64,000 bases of DNA from Buxus sempervirens. Taxonomy: Eukaryota; Streptophyta; Magnoliopsida; Buxales; Buxaceae. The stretch lies in assembly GCA_947561395.2 (NCBI GenBank), contig OX387182.1, positions 32,543,949-32,607,948 on the forward strand, read 5' to 3'. The translations under genes and the position numbers were made by a program. The stretch's first letter is position 1; each line of letters starts with the position of its first letter. The notes under the pieces are model-generated. The model was not told where the DNA came from. It worked only from the letters and a program-made list of their open reading frames with translations, and ran no database searches. This document shows, piece after piece, positions 9,974 to 21,260 of the stretch.

Positions 9974-12235
9974 TCAAGGAAAGTATCTCTTTACTGCATT
10001 AGAGTTAATTGGCTCAGGAAAATCTTTCCCATCCATTTCTGTTAGGATGAGAGCACCCCCTGATAGGACCTTTTTGACAACATAAGGTCCTTCCCAATTT
10101 GGTTTGAATTTTCCACGAGGGTCTTCCAAAAAGGGTAAGATTTTCTTTAATACTAAATTTCCTTCTTGGAAATTTCTCGGCTTCACCTTCTTATTGTAAG
10201 CTCGGGCCATTCTTTTATGATACAATTGGCCATGACAAAGCGCTTTCAACTGTTTTTCTTCTATCAAATTGAGTTGATCATGTCTTGACTGTATCCATTC
10301 AGCTTCTTCTAATTCAGCTTCCATTAGCACTCTTAATAAAGGGATTTCTACTTCCACTGGTAAAACTGCTTCCATCCCATAGACTAAGGAATACAGGGTT
10401 GCCCCAGTAGAAGTCCGAATTGAGGTTCTGTAGGTGTGTAGTGCAAGTGGCAGCATTTCATGCCAATCTTTGAAACTCACTACCATATTCTGAATGATCT
10501 TCTTTATATTTTTATTTGCTGCTTCCACTGCACCATTCATCTTTGGTCTGTACGGAGCTGAATTGTGGTGGGTGATCTGAAACTGCTCACACATCTTTCT
10601 CATATCTTTGTTCTTAATATTCGAAGCATTGTTTGATACTATAGCACTTGGCAAACCATAGCGACAAATGATGTTGTGCTTCAAGAATTTCAGAACATGG
10701 CTACTTGTGATATTTGCATACGAAGCTGCTTCTACCCACTTGGTGAAATAGTCGATTGCTATAAGTATAAACCTGTGTCCATTCAATGCCTTTGGAGAGA
10801 TCATTCCAATGACGTCTATGCCCTACATGGAGAAGGGCCATGGAGATGTCATGTTGTGCAATTCACTTGGAGGTGCATTCTTGTTATCAGCATATACTTG
10901 GCACAAATGACACCTTTTAACATGTGTATAGCAATCGTGCTCCATTGTCGACCAGTAGTATCCCAATCGCAAGATCTTCTTAGCAAGCATGTGCCCGTTC
11001 ATGTGGGGTCCACAAACTCCTCCATGTATAGTTTCAGCTAACCTTTTTGACTCAGTCTTGGAAACACATCTGAGTAGGATATCCTTGTGTGATCTCTTGT
11101 ACAACTGCCCACCACTTAGTAAAAACTGACCTACCAACCTCTGTATTGTTCTTTTCTCCATAGAAATGACATTTTCTGGCAAACTCTGATCATTTAGGAA
11201 GTTCTTAATGTCTTGAAACCATGGTTCTTCTTCTTCTGGTGTTTCTTCTAGAACAAGGCAATAATCAGGTTCATCTCTGACTTCAATTTCTAGTGGTCTA
11301 ATATCAACACCTTCTAGCATACTAACCATTGATGCCAATGTTGCTAAAGCATCTGCGAATTGGTTCTTGGCCCTTGGCATATAGTTGAAGGAAATTCGAG
11401 TGAATTTGGTGCTTATTTCTTCCAAATACTGGTGATAGGGGATCAATTTGTGATCCTTGGTTTTCCATTCACCAGTTGTTTGGAAGATGATAAGACTCGA
11501 ATATCCATATACGTCAAGTTCCTCCACTTCATGGTCTAAGGCTGTTTGTAACCCAATTATGCATGCTTCATATTCTGCAATATTGTTTATGCATTGGAAC
11601 CTCAACTTTACTGTGATTGGGATGTGTGCCCCATATGGCTTGATCAAAACTGCCCCTATTCCATTTTCATTCATGTTGGCGGCCCCATCAAAGAACATTT
11701 GCCAAGAGCTTTCACTTTCCTCTTCTTCAGTAAACAGGATTGCCTCATCAGGAAAGTTGGTCTTTAAGGGTTGGTATTTTGGTAGAGGATGTGCAGCTAA
11801 GTGATCAGCAATGGCTTGACCCTTAATTGCCTTCTGAGTGATGTATGTGAGGTCAAATTCAGAGAGTAATAACTGCCACTTTGCCGTTCTGCCTGTTAAG
11901 GATGGTTTCTCAAATAGATACTTTAAAGGGTCTATTCGGGATATCAATAAGGTGGAATGACTAAGGAAATAATGCCTCAGTCTCTGAGTTGCCCATACTA
12001 AAGCACAACAAGTCTTTTCCAAAGGGGAATACTTTGCTTCATATTCTGTAAACTTCTTGCGTAGGTAGTAAATCACCCTTTCCTTTCTGCCTGTATCGTC
12101 ATGCTACCCCAAGACACACCCCATGGATGTCTCCAAAACTGACAAGTAAAGGATTAGTGGTCTTCCTGGAGTTGGTGGTATTTGCACAGGTGGGTTCAAT
12201 AGGTATTCCTTTATTGTGTCAAAGGCTTCTTAGCA
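9974..12235 (-). pseudogene. Element 1 pol: RNase H, archaeal-type RNase H and integrase
   Basis: The frame runs from the edge of the nested solo LTR (12235) to 9974. In order it has the RT-linked RNase H (YEAKYSPLEKTCCALVWATQ), a second RNase H (WQMFFDGAAN, AEYEA), the integrase HHCC zinc region (HMNGH ... CHLC), the integrase core (AIDYFTKW, NGAVEAANK) and a C-terminal domain (NWEGPYVVKKVLSGGALIL). Stops: TAA and TAG soon after the insertion point, and TAG at 10823 where the copy at 62023 has Trp. Two catalytic residues are lost: the integrase second Asp is Asn (codon 10631-10633), and the third acidic residue of the second RNase H is Tyr (codon 11501-11503, VYGYSS instead of VYGDSS). The gene is dead. 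Confidence 0.9.
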
Positions 12236-12240
12236 GTCGT

Positions 12241-14565
12241 TGTAACGCCCCGGATCCGTGTTGTTCAATAAAGATATAACGCGTCTCACGGAGTGTTAGG
12301 TAAGGATCTTTAAACATTTATGATCGCTGGATAATCATCTAACTAAAACATATCAGAGTGCACAAATATATAGTAGCTATGAATTCAATAATTAAAACTT
12401 AACTAGGATTCAAATAGTACAACCCCAAATGACTTTATTACACCTCAATCATTCAATTTATTCAAAATTCAATTCAAAATAACCTACGAGTCCTAGGGAA
12501 TGTAATAGTAGTCTTCCTCCCTATAAGTCTCAGTCAGATCTACCCCAATAGTCGCCTCACCTCGAGTATCTGAAAACAAACAAAAACAATAGAGTAAGAT
12601 ACGAATATCTCAGCGAGTAGCATATGCATGCAAAAAAAGTTAACAGCAGTTCAAATTATGCATTGATAAACATTCCGTACGAATAAGCAACTAATGAAAT
12701 TTCCACATTTAAAACTAAAACCAATTAATCAGTTCTAATCACATTTTCGATTCAATGCGGCAACACATCGATTGGTCAATGTCATGACTATTGTTAAGTT
12801 GATAAATTAAACATTCCAAGTAGACACTCCAAACCTCCATGTACACAATTCCGGCCTACTCAGGGTTTCGGAAACTCTGAAATGACAGCCTACTCAGGGT
12901 TTCGTCATCCAATGCCGGCCTACTCCTCGGGTTTCGGCATTGACAACCAGGCCTACTCAGGGTTTCTAGCTGCTCTACACCGGTCGTGGCAACACACAAG
13001 GCCATGCAATTTCAACAACCAACAATAACATTTCATTACTAAGCTTAAGCATGGATCCAGGACAAGCTAAACCAAAACAATAAATCATCGTATAATCTCA
13101 ATTCCAACATCAAAATAAAACAATACATTTCACATCATGTATAACTCATCACAGTTCACCACCTGTCCCTCTGGACCAAACAGTACCTCAAGTACTTCCA
13201 GTATTTTCCCAATTTTATAACACATGCCATTTGAAAATAAAACTCAGTTATTCACACCAAGAAAATCTTTACAATACATTCAGAATTTTCCAAACAAGTG
13301 AAACCAGACTTTAATAATTTCTCAATCAAAACAGTGTATAAAACAAAGAGGAAACTAACTAGGAACTCCTAGTGTTTTGGTACCCAGTACATCACCTACA
13401 AATAACCTAAACTTAGCCTTGGGAGCCTTTAAGAATTTCCACTTAATTTTCCTCTATTAATTGAATAGGTAATATAGGTTCCAAAGTCCCAAAAAAGTGA
13501 TTGGTTAAGTGGTTTAACCCTCAAATCATCAAAAACCACTTGATTTAGTCAAAAATTACAATTCGGCAAGTTTATTAGACCATGCGCTCACCTCTTGAAC
13601 TGAGCGCAAGGTCGGCGGATAGTTCTAGGGTTGAAATTGGGGTATGCGCCTACTCGAATTCAAGTGAGCGCGAAGTGGGCGTGAAGTGAGCGTGAAATGC
13701 GCGCATAGGGTTTAAGTGCGCACGAGCTGAGCGCCAAGTGGGCCCGAGCTCGGCGGATAGTATACATTTAACTTGCGCCTACTACCCGAAGTGAGCGCAA
13801 GTGAGCGCCATGTGGGCGGATGCTCACTGAGTTTTCCGACTCTCTGTTATTTCCAGATCTCTGACTCTGGCCGATCTTTTTCGGTCTGTAACTATTCCAG
13901 TAGTCTCCTAATATCCCCAGAATACATCCAAAGTAGGTTTGAAATTAATCTAAACATATTTATATTTATCCTACATTCAGTTATAATTCAAACTCATGCT
14001 CGGACGAAGTTCTTCCAGAAAACTCAGAAAACACTCATGCATCAGAATAAATTCACGAATAAACTCAAATCCTCAGTTTTAAAACAATGCTACTCACCTC
14101 TTGCACGCTTATATCCCAGCACAAGGATATTCCAAACCACGGCCGATCACCAACTGTACGGCTGCATGCCTGCGAATGTTGCCGAAATGATCCCCTGTTT
14201 GCAAGTGGAAAAGCCTTATGAAATCTGGATCACCGACACCACAAATCCAGTCGGAGCTCTCACTGTTCTCGTCTCTTCCCCGCGAAACCCTAATCGCCAC
14301 ACCAGTAGCCGCAAATCACCAAATGTCTTCAGTACCAAAAGTATACGATACAAGTATCCGAAACCAAAAACCTAATTTCCCCTTTAGTATATATACCTTC
14401 CATACGTATTGCCGCTCGACAACCTTTGAAAATCATTGATTCCATGTACGCTCGTCCACCGAAATCCCTACTTATACCCGCATATACTTAAGTTAATATG
14501 TACACATAATAAATTTTAATAAGTAATAAATAAATAAAAGCTTAGCAAAAAATTGGGGTTTTACA
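12241..14565 (-). mobile_element. Solo LTR of a Tekay/Del-like element inside the RT gene
   Basis: 2,325 bp, TG..CA termini, flanked by the perfect 5-bp duplication GTCGT (12236-12240 and 14566-14570). It starts TGTAACGCCCCGG on the plus strand, the reverse complement of the end of the LTR at 50603-52915, so it lies in minus orientation. Both share the unusual repeated motif AAACCCTGAGTAGGCC (here about 12870-12970 reversed; there 52195-52305). No internal region or second LTR is present, so it is a solo LTR left by recombination. Confidence 0.92.
12870..12972. repeat. Short repeats (CTACTCAGGGTTTC) inside the solo LTR
   Basis: Four copies of a motif close to GCCTACTCAGGGTTTC, about 20-45 bp apart. 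The LTR at 50603-52915 has the reverse-complement set at about 52190-52305. This is a family-specific LTR subrepeat. Confidence 0.8.
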
Positions 14566-14570
14566 GTCGT

Positions 14571-15927
14571 CATTTCAGACCGTCGGGTTATTCTTTCTCA
14601 GAAGCTTGAAAATTGGTTCATAGATAGCATTGAGTTGTGCTATGAACCGGCTTATGTACTGAATCCTTCCAAGAAAGCCACTAACCTCCTTCTCCGTTCT
14701 ACGTGAGGGCATTTCAATGATTGCTTTGGCCTTAGCTGGGTCAATCTCAATTCCCCTTCTGCTTACAATAAATCCCAACAATTTTCCTTATGTAGCCCCA
14801 AAGACATATATTGCAGGGTTAAGCCTTAGACTATATTTCCTGAGCCGGTCAAACACCTTCTTCAAGTTGATCAAGTGGTCTTCTTCTCCACATGATTTGG
14901 CTATCATATCATCCACGTAGACCTCCATCTCCTTATGGATCATATCGTGGAATAATGCTGTCATGGCCCGCTGGTAGGTTGCCCCGGCGTTCTTAAGCCC
15001 AAATGGCATGACAGTGTAGTGGAAGGTACCCCAAGGTGTAATGGAAGCCGTTTTCTCTTGATCTTCCTTAGCCATCTTAATTTGATTATACCCAGAGAAA
15101 CCGTCCATGAATGAGAACAGGATATGTACAGCAATGTTGTCCACCAAGATGTCGATGTGGGGAAGTGGAAAATCATCCTTTGGGCTTGCCTTATTTAAGT
15201 CTCTATAATCCATGCACATTCTGACCTTTCTGTCCTTCTTTAGTACTGGCACTATATTGGCTAGCCATTCAGGGTATGTGGAGAGTGCCAAAAATCCCGC
15301 TTGGAATTGCTTGACCACTTCATCTTTGACCTTTAATGTCCACTCAGGTTTCAACCTTCTCAACTTTTGCTTAACTGGTTTAACATCTGGCAGAATTGGT
15401 AGCCTGTGCACAACCATGTCAGTGTCTAACCCTGGCATATCTTGATACGACCATGCAAATACATCTTCATAATCTGCCAAGAACCGTGTCATTTCATCAC
15501 GTTGCACCTCAGATAGGCATGTCCCAATCTTCACTACTTTTGGGTCATCTTCGGTCCCTAGGTTTATTGATATGGTCTCCTCAATATTGGGTTGGACCCC
15601 CTTTTTATGATGTTCCAATTGATATGTGATTTCTTTTGGAGGGTCTTCTTCTTCGACCTCGGTCTCTTCCTCAACCCCCATTAGGTCAAAGTCGAGCTCG
15701 AGGTCGAAGTCATACTCAACTTGATCCAATTCCGTTTGCTTATAGGGTTCATAAGTGGTTTGGACCTTTTTGAAAAATTTAATTTTTCTAAAAATGGGCA
15801 AATCTTTTTGTGTTTTTTGAGAGCCTTCTAAGAAATCGTTTTCTGAAGACGAAGGCTCATTAAAACCTTCAGGAAAAGGGCATTCCACTAATGGAGCTTT
15901 TTTTTGGAAGCCATGTTTGTTTGCCAA
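14571..15927 (-). pseudogene. Element 1 pol: reverse transcriptase
   Basis: Ty3/gypsy RT. Visible motifs are VRMCMDYRDLNKASPKDDFP, FSFMDGFSGYNQIKM, MPFGLKNAGATYQRAM and the catalytic YVDDM at about 14905-14919, followed by the connection domain (RRGIEIDPAKAKAI, FLGRIQYISRFI). A TAA at about 14788 interrupts the frame where the copy at the right end reads Ser. The gene is broken at 14570 by the nested solo LTR and continues at 12235. The N-terminal 120 or so residues are an acidic linker. Confidence 0.92.
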
Positions 15928-16781
15928 ACAAACGCGGCTTCAAAAGTAAGGGGAGTTTCCTCCCAATTGTTCAATATAAAAGAATCTGGGGCAGGGGTAC
16001 AAGCCTGCTCCCCAAGCTCAGGGTCAGCATCCGAAATCACCAGTACTGGGTGAGTTGCATCCCTTGCTTCTGCTGTAGAGCTAGTCCTAGATGGAACTTT
16101 TACCACAGCCCAGTCAATGAAGGGTAGCTCATTTGCTCCTTCTTCTTGGTTGCCTTCAGTTATGGCAAAAAAGGCTCCAACGTTCTCAGAAAAATCCTGC
16201 TCCTGTTCTGCCCGTGGCTCAGGCTCACCCAATGCTTGTGAAGGTGAAGGTTGAACATATGGTTGCAAGGTTGAGGACTTGGGTTTCTGGAATGGGTTTA
16301 TGTTATAATATGGGGTTGGGACTGATCCTGGGGTGGAGACAGTTGAATCATATGAGAAAGCTTCGGAAAAGTTTCCCTGATGTGAGGGAATTTTATGTTT
16401 TTCATCTCCTTCTATCTTCTCCAATTTCTTGGCTTGGACCCCAATCCTGCTCTAAGGACCAGCTTCTTAACCTTACCGGTTCTATCCTTCCTTGTAGGTT
16501 AACCCCCAGACCTTTTCCCGGGTGGAAATTGTACTTTCCCGGCACTTTCTTGACCATCCTCTCAACACAAGTCATTTTCTTTTCTTTTTCCTGATACCCC
16601 CAGCTATAAAATTGACAGTTTCAAACTGGAAAGAGTGAAATGTCATCTTGTCTGCAGTCATTTCCATGTTTATGTAGGGTACATCAGGGGACCACATGGG
16701 AGGAACCAAGTTTTCAACTAGGACTGTAATCACCTTTTGCCCTCTAATATATTTAACTCTTTAATAGAGGGTAGATAGTAT
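15888..16781 (-). pseudogene. Element 1: protease C-terminus and protease-RT linker
   Basis: Just after the nested LTR, the minus strand reads LPSIKELNILEGK, which continues the protease open frame interrupted at 20203. Then follows a Pro/Glu/Ala-rich linker (open frame 16424-15888) with no recognised domain. Long linkers between protease and RT are usual in Ogre-like elements; in Ogre an intron has been described here, but no splice sites are claimed in this copy. Several stops lie at about 16450-16730. Confidence 0.7.
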
Positions 16782-19689
16782 TGTGCGCACCCGATTTCTG
16801 TTGCACGACTAGGCGCACGCAAAACGATGCGTGCCTCGGGATTTGTTTGGAGTCGCCACTGCCTGATGGGGTGCAGGCAGACACCTGGGTGCCTAAGTTC
16901 TTCTACTAAGGCTTGGTCTGCGGCTTGAGATTCTAAGTAGGTTCTCGGTTGCGGTCTGGGGAAGTCCGTAGACACCCCAGTCCACCCCATCAAGTGACGG
17001 GTCCCATAGGTTTCCCTGGTTTGAATCAACTCAGTTGGTCTCTCACTCACCCGATTGCTAATCCAGCATTCAATTTTGGTTAAGTCTGATGGGACCGCCA
17101 AAGCGGTGTGGGTCCCTTTACTTGATTTTATCTTCTTATTTTTGAATGAAGTGAGTCTCTTTGGGTGGGCCCCATTGGAAGATCCACGGTATCCCTGGTG
17201 GGCTTGCTTAAGCCCACATACCCCCTAGTGGGCCTCAGTCTAGCCTGAGAGGCCCTTTGGGCTTTGGTTCAAATGAATTGATTTTTATTTGAAGTTTAAG
17301 TTTGATTATTTAAGTGGATTTCCATGCCAAAAGTGAGCCGGGATTGCTTTGTGGGCCCTTGAGTGGGCCACATAGTTGGTTTCCAAGTAGTTTTGATTAT
17401 CTCTCTTAATCTGTGCCAAAATGGGCCAAGATCTGGGCTTGGGCCCTTTACCTGGGCTTGGGGTTGAAAGCCCAAGTCTTCATGAGTTAGGGTTTGGAAA
17501 CCCTAAAATTGGTTTGATTTAATGGGCTTTAGCGGGCCCGATCGGCCCTACCTGCAGTCTTGGCCAAACCAAGCCTAGATCTAAGCATGCATGTTGCCCC
17601 AGTTGGGCTTTGATGGGCCTCACAGGGTCTGGCCCACTTAATTCTTTTAATTGTCTTATTTAAGTACAAATAAGTTGGTCGGGCTTGGTGGGCCCCGTTG
17701 GAAGGCCCACCGAAAATCGATTTGGACCGGGTCGGTCCATGGCCCATCTTGGGTTTCCGGGTGACCCGGAAACCCTTCTGGATTGCTTGGATTGGTCAAC
17801 AAAGCACAAAAATAACAAAGATCATCAAAAATAGCAAAAATGCAATCTGGCAGTGTAGCCGGCCTGAGATGCCGGTTGCACACAGGGCTCTGTGTATCCG
17901 GTATCTTTAGCCGAGTACACATGGGTTTCAGTTGATCCGGCCTGAGTTGCCGGATCAACCCACAGAAGCCTTTTCTCGGATTTTTGCATTGGGGTTGGGT
18001 TTCTGGGTCTTCTAGGATGTTCTAGGGATTGTGTGGGCTCCTATGTGAGCCCACAGTGGTTCAGGTGAGGCCCTTTGGCTCTCTTGGAGGTGTTTTGTGA
18101 ATCAAAGGGAAAAGATGGGGCTGGGATTTGCCTCCTCCTCTTTTCTATCCCCAATCATTGCACAAACAGGGATTCAAGTATCCCTATTCCGGCTTCTTTT
18201 TCCCACACAAACACATCATTAATTTTGCATGAAGCAACAAACAAACTAAGGCATCCCTAAGCATGTTGCAAGCTAAAATTGAACTAAGTAAACAATGGAA
18301 TATGCAGAGCACCTAGGTATATCTTCAATGCATGCAAAAGTAGACATATCCATGAAATATGTACAAGGCCGAATGGGTCTTTTTTATGACTCAAAACAGT
18401 GACTAAACCGAAGTGGAATCATGGTGTAAACACACAAAATAGTCGGTAAAAGTAGATGTTGACATGATCCCTGAAAATGGTAAAACACATACCTTAAACA
18501 TTGATTAATCCATGCATGCATACAACATCAACTTAGACCATGTGCAAATGAAAACTAGAACATAAACTCAATGTGCAACATCCTATCAATGCAGATTATT
18601 CATTTATTCTAACAAAGGACATTTAAAGAAGAGAACATGGGGGATTACTTCAAGGGGTACATTGGAAAAGGCAACCATGGGGGAATATGCTCCCGCCTTT
18701 GAATAAGACAACCAATAACAGCAAACATTATGTTAAGGAGCCATTAGACCATGCTTAAAATATCATGCTTAAAGTGGAACATTCTCATCCTAGAAACCGG
18801 AGATATGCTCCCTTTACCAAGGGAATTTTCTCATGCCGAAAATGATGAACACAAGTGGAGGGAGAAGACATCAACATGCTGGGAAAGAAACGGGAAACAT
18901 GCTAGAGAAGAAAATAACACTTTAACATGCTTGAAATGAGCCTATTTTCATTTATGCTGAACAACAAGTTGTGGGGAACATTACTTGGGGGTTATTAGAA
19001 CTTGGAGTGATGTATGGAACTCCCTTGAAGCAAAACCGGTGCTGAAGTCTTACCTTTTGCACCACCAACAGCAGCCTATCCTCCTCTTGGTTGTGAGAAA
19101 ATGGAGAAGAAGAGGGAAAAGAAGGGTTGGATGGTCTTGAGATCAATTTGGGTGAGCTTTGGGGTGAGTGGAAGTGACCAATGGAGGTGCACAAGAGGGG
19201 GCAGCCATGGGAGAGTTTTGGGAGAGATGGGAGAAAGTGGGAGAGATCCCCAAAAAAAATCAGCCGACCCTTTGAAATGTGCTAAGATTGCTTTTTTATA
19301 TTGCCTAACTAAAAAAGAATTATTCTTGCACTTCATCACCAAAACCCTAATCCTTTCATTTCATGCCACCTTTTTTTTAAGAAAAGCCATGATTGCTTGA
19401 ACGAATTCTCCACATGGAGAATTCGTCCAATCATTTATTTTTTATTTTCTTTTCTTCTTTATTTATTTAATTCATTTGCTTTTATTATTATTTTATTAAG
19501 ATCTTTGTTTTAGGTTTTGGATGCACATGCATCTTTTAATTTCTATTTTTTTTCTTTTATTTTAAATACCTTAATTAGATTTTTAGCAAAAATATTATTT
19601 TTTAATTCAAAACCTTTCATTTTGCTGCTCTTTCTTCACTGTTTGCCACGTGTGCAGATTTTCAGAAACTTCAACTGCCCACAACTCAC

Positions 19690-20040
19690 TCGTCTAATAT
19701 CCGATTTTAGCAAACTTAGTGGCGTTGGAATTAGTGTGAGATTCTCTATCCACTGAATTTCAGTTTAGCAGCAAATTCGAGTTTTTTTAGCAGAAGTGCC
19801 GGGCCGCGTCCGGGAGCCGATTTTGCTATATTTCCTTATCCGGGACTCCGATTCCAGCAAACTCAGTTGCGTTGGAATCGTGTCAAAATGCTCTTTCTGC
19901 TGGTATCAAATGAGGTAGCTGATCTGGGGTTTAGCAGAAGGTCAATTTCTGCTTTTCTCAGATTTGACCAGTCCATAACTTCTTCATCTGGACTCGATTT
20001 GAGCAAACTCTGTTCCATTAGAACCGTATCGAAATCCTCT
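19690..20040. repeat. Degenerate tandem repeats (about 150 bp) inside the 3.4-kb solo LTR
   Basis: A block resembling GATTTnAGCAAACTnnGT followed by CGTTGGAAT appears three times, around 19695, 19848 and 19993, with similar flanking text. These look like old tandem duplications in the U3 of the LTR. Confidence 0.6.
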
Positions 20041-20089
20041 TTCCAATGGTGGGAAGCATGTGACTGATTTGCACCAGATAAAAAAAGTC

Positions 20090-20150
20090 AACTTTTTGAC
20101 TTCTCAAGTTTGACTTTCTCAAGTTTGACTTTCTCAAGTTTGACTTTTCA
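20090..20150. repeat. Short tandem repeat (GACTTTCTCAAGTTT) in the 3.4-kb solo LTR
   Basis: About three and a half copies of a 16-bp unit containing TTGACTT(TC)TCAAGT, about 50 bp from the LTR terminus. Confidence 0.75.
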
Positions 20151-20202
20151 ATTAAAATTTCATTTTCTGCATTTTGGGAGGTGCAAAAATGAGGTGCTTA
20201 CA

Positions 20203-21260
20203 AGTATAGCCCTAGATGTATGAATCCATGGCCTTCCTAGGAGTAGGTTGAAGGCCGCCGGTATATCCATCACTTCAAATGTGATGTTAAAGATATACGG
20301 TCCAATAGTGACCGGCAGTTCAACCTCCCCTAGGGAGTGTATTTTAGAGCTGTCAAAAGCTCTTATAATTCTCCCATTTTGTTTGATTTTATTTTGCTCC
20401 AGACTGAGCTTTACAAATGTAATTAACGGGCAGACATTCAGAGCCGACCCATTATCAATCAAGACCCGGGCTATCATGCAACCCTTATTGAGCACCGCTA
20501 TGTGCAAAGGATCAACATGATGGTACCCTGCTGGGCTGATCTCGGTTTCAAAAAAAGTTATGACATTGTGGGATAAAATCTGCCCAACCATCTTTCTTAG
20601 TTGGTCTGGTTCAATATTTTTAGGCACATGTGCCCCCTGAAGTACCCTTAACAGAGAGTCCCTGTGTTTTTCAGAATTCAACAATAATCCCAGAATTGAG
20701 ATCTGGGCAGGGACTTTGTTCAACTGCTTGACAACATTGAACTCACTCTTTTTTATTAACTTAATGAGGTCAGCAGCCTCACTGTCAATTACCTGAGAGG
20801 CATCTTCCCCTACCTTGGCCTTTCCTTTATTTTTCTCATTCTCGGCTTCTTCCCTTTCTTTCTTTGTCTCCTTTTGTTTTTCTTCCACACCTACACATTT
20901 TCCTGACCTCATCATGAGGTTCACTTCTTTCTTGCTTTCTGCCTCAGCTGCAGGGAATGTGATGGTGAAGGCTTCATTGTAGTTCAATGGTACAGCCAAT
21001 TCAGAGTAAGAAGGCTTAGGGACATTTATCACTAATGGAGGAAGTTTGGACTTGGATGATGAAGTCTGAGTAGGAAGAACATCTACAACCAATGGTGGAA
21101 GTTGTTTTGGTTGAGGGGTTATAGAAGCATTGAGATGGTCACAGTTTATGACCACTGGCGGTTTTAATGGAATGGGTGAAGTGAAGGTGGATGGACTGCA
21201 ATTGATTACCAGAGGTGGTTTTGCATATTCAATTGGGCCATGAGAGAGGAGGCCTGGTCC
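20203..21260 (-). pseudogene. Element 1: aspartic protease region
   Basis: The open frame 21155-20160 ends with a retroviral-type aspartic protease: active-site motif LIDNGSALNV, and LLGRPWIHTSRAI near the end. The nested 3.4-kb LTR splits the gene directly after that motif; the frame resumes at 16781. Upstream is a Lys/Glu-rich spacer (KEREEAENEKNKGKAKV). A frameshift near 21250 separates it from the gag frame. Confidence 0.85.

Larger units (their letters stand above)
16782..20202 (-). mobile_element. Large solo LTR (3.4 kb) of a second Tat/Ogre-like family inside the protease gene
   Basis: Flanked by the perfect 5-bp duplication AGTAT (16777-16781 and 20203-20207). On the minus strand it starts TGTAAGCACCTC and ends GGGTGCGCACA. 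No gag-pol is inside. Near its 3' end (minus), at 16849-16860, lies AGTGGCGACTCC, the same conserved motif as in the Ogre-like LTRs here, which suggests the same broad lineage. The sequence is otherwise unrelated. Subrepeats are present (see 19690-20040 and 20090-20150). Confidence 0.88.

Noticed and set aside
16730..17101. 123-codon minus-strand ORF across the solo LTR edge
   Set aside because: Only its last 13 residues are retroelement protein; the rest is translated LTR.
16782..20202. Complete small non-autonomous element rather than a solo LTR
   Set aside because: No internal pair of direct terminal repeats, PBS or PPT could be seen; the ends match single-LTR termini with a 5-bp duplication. 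Not fully excluded without a self-alignment.
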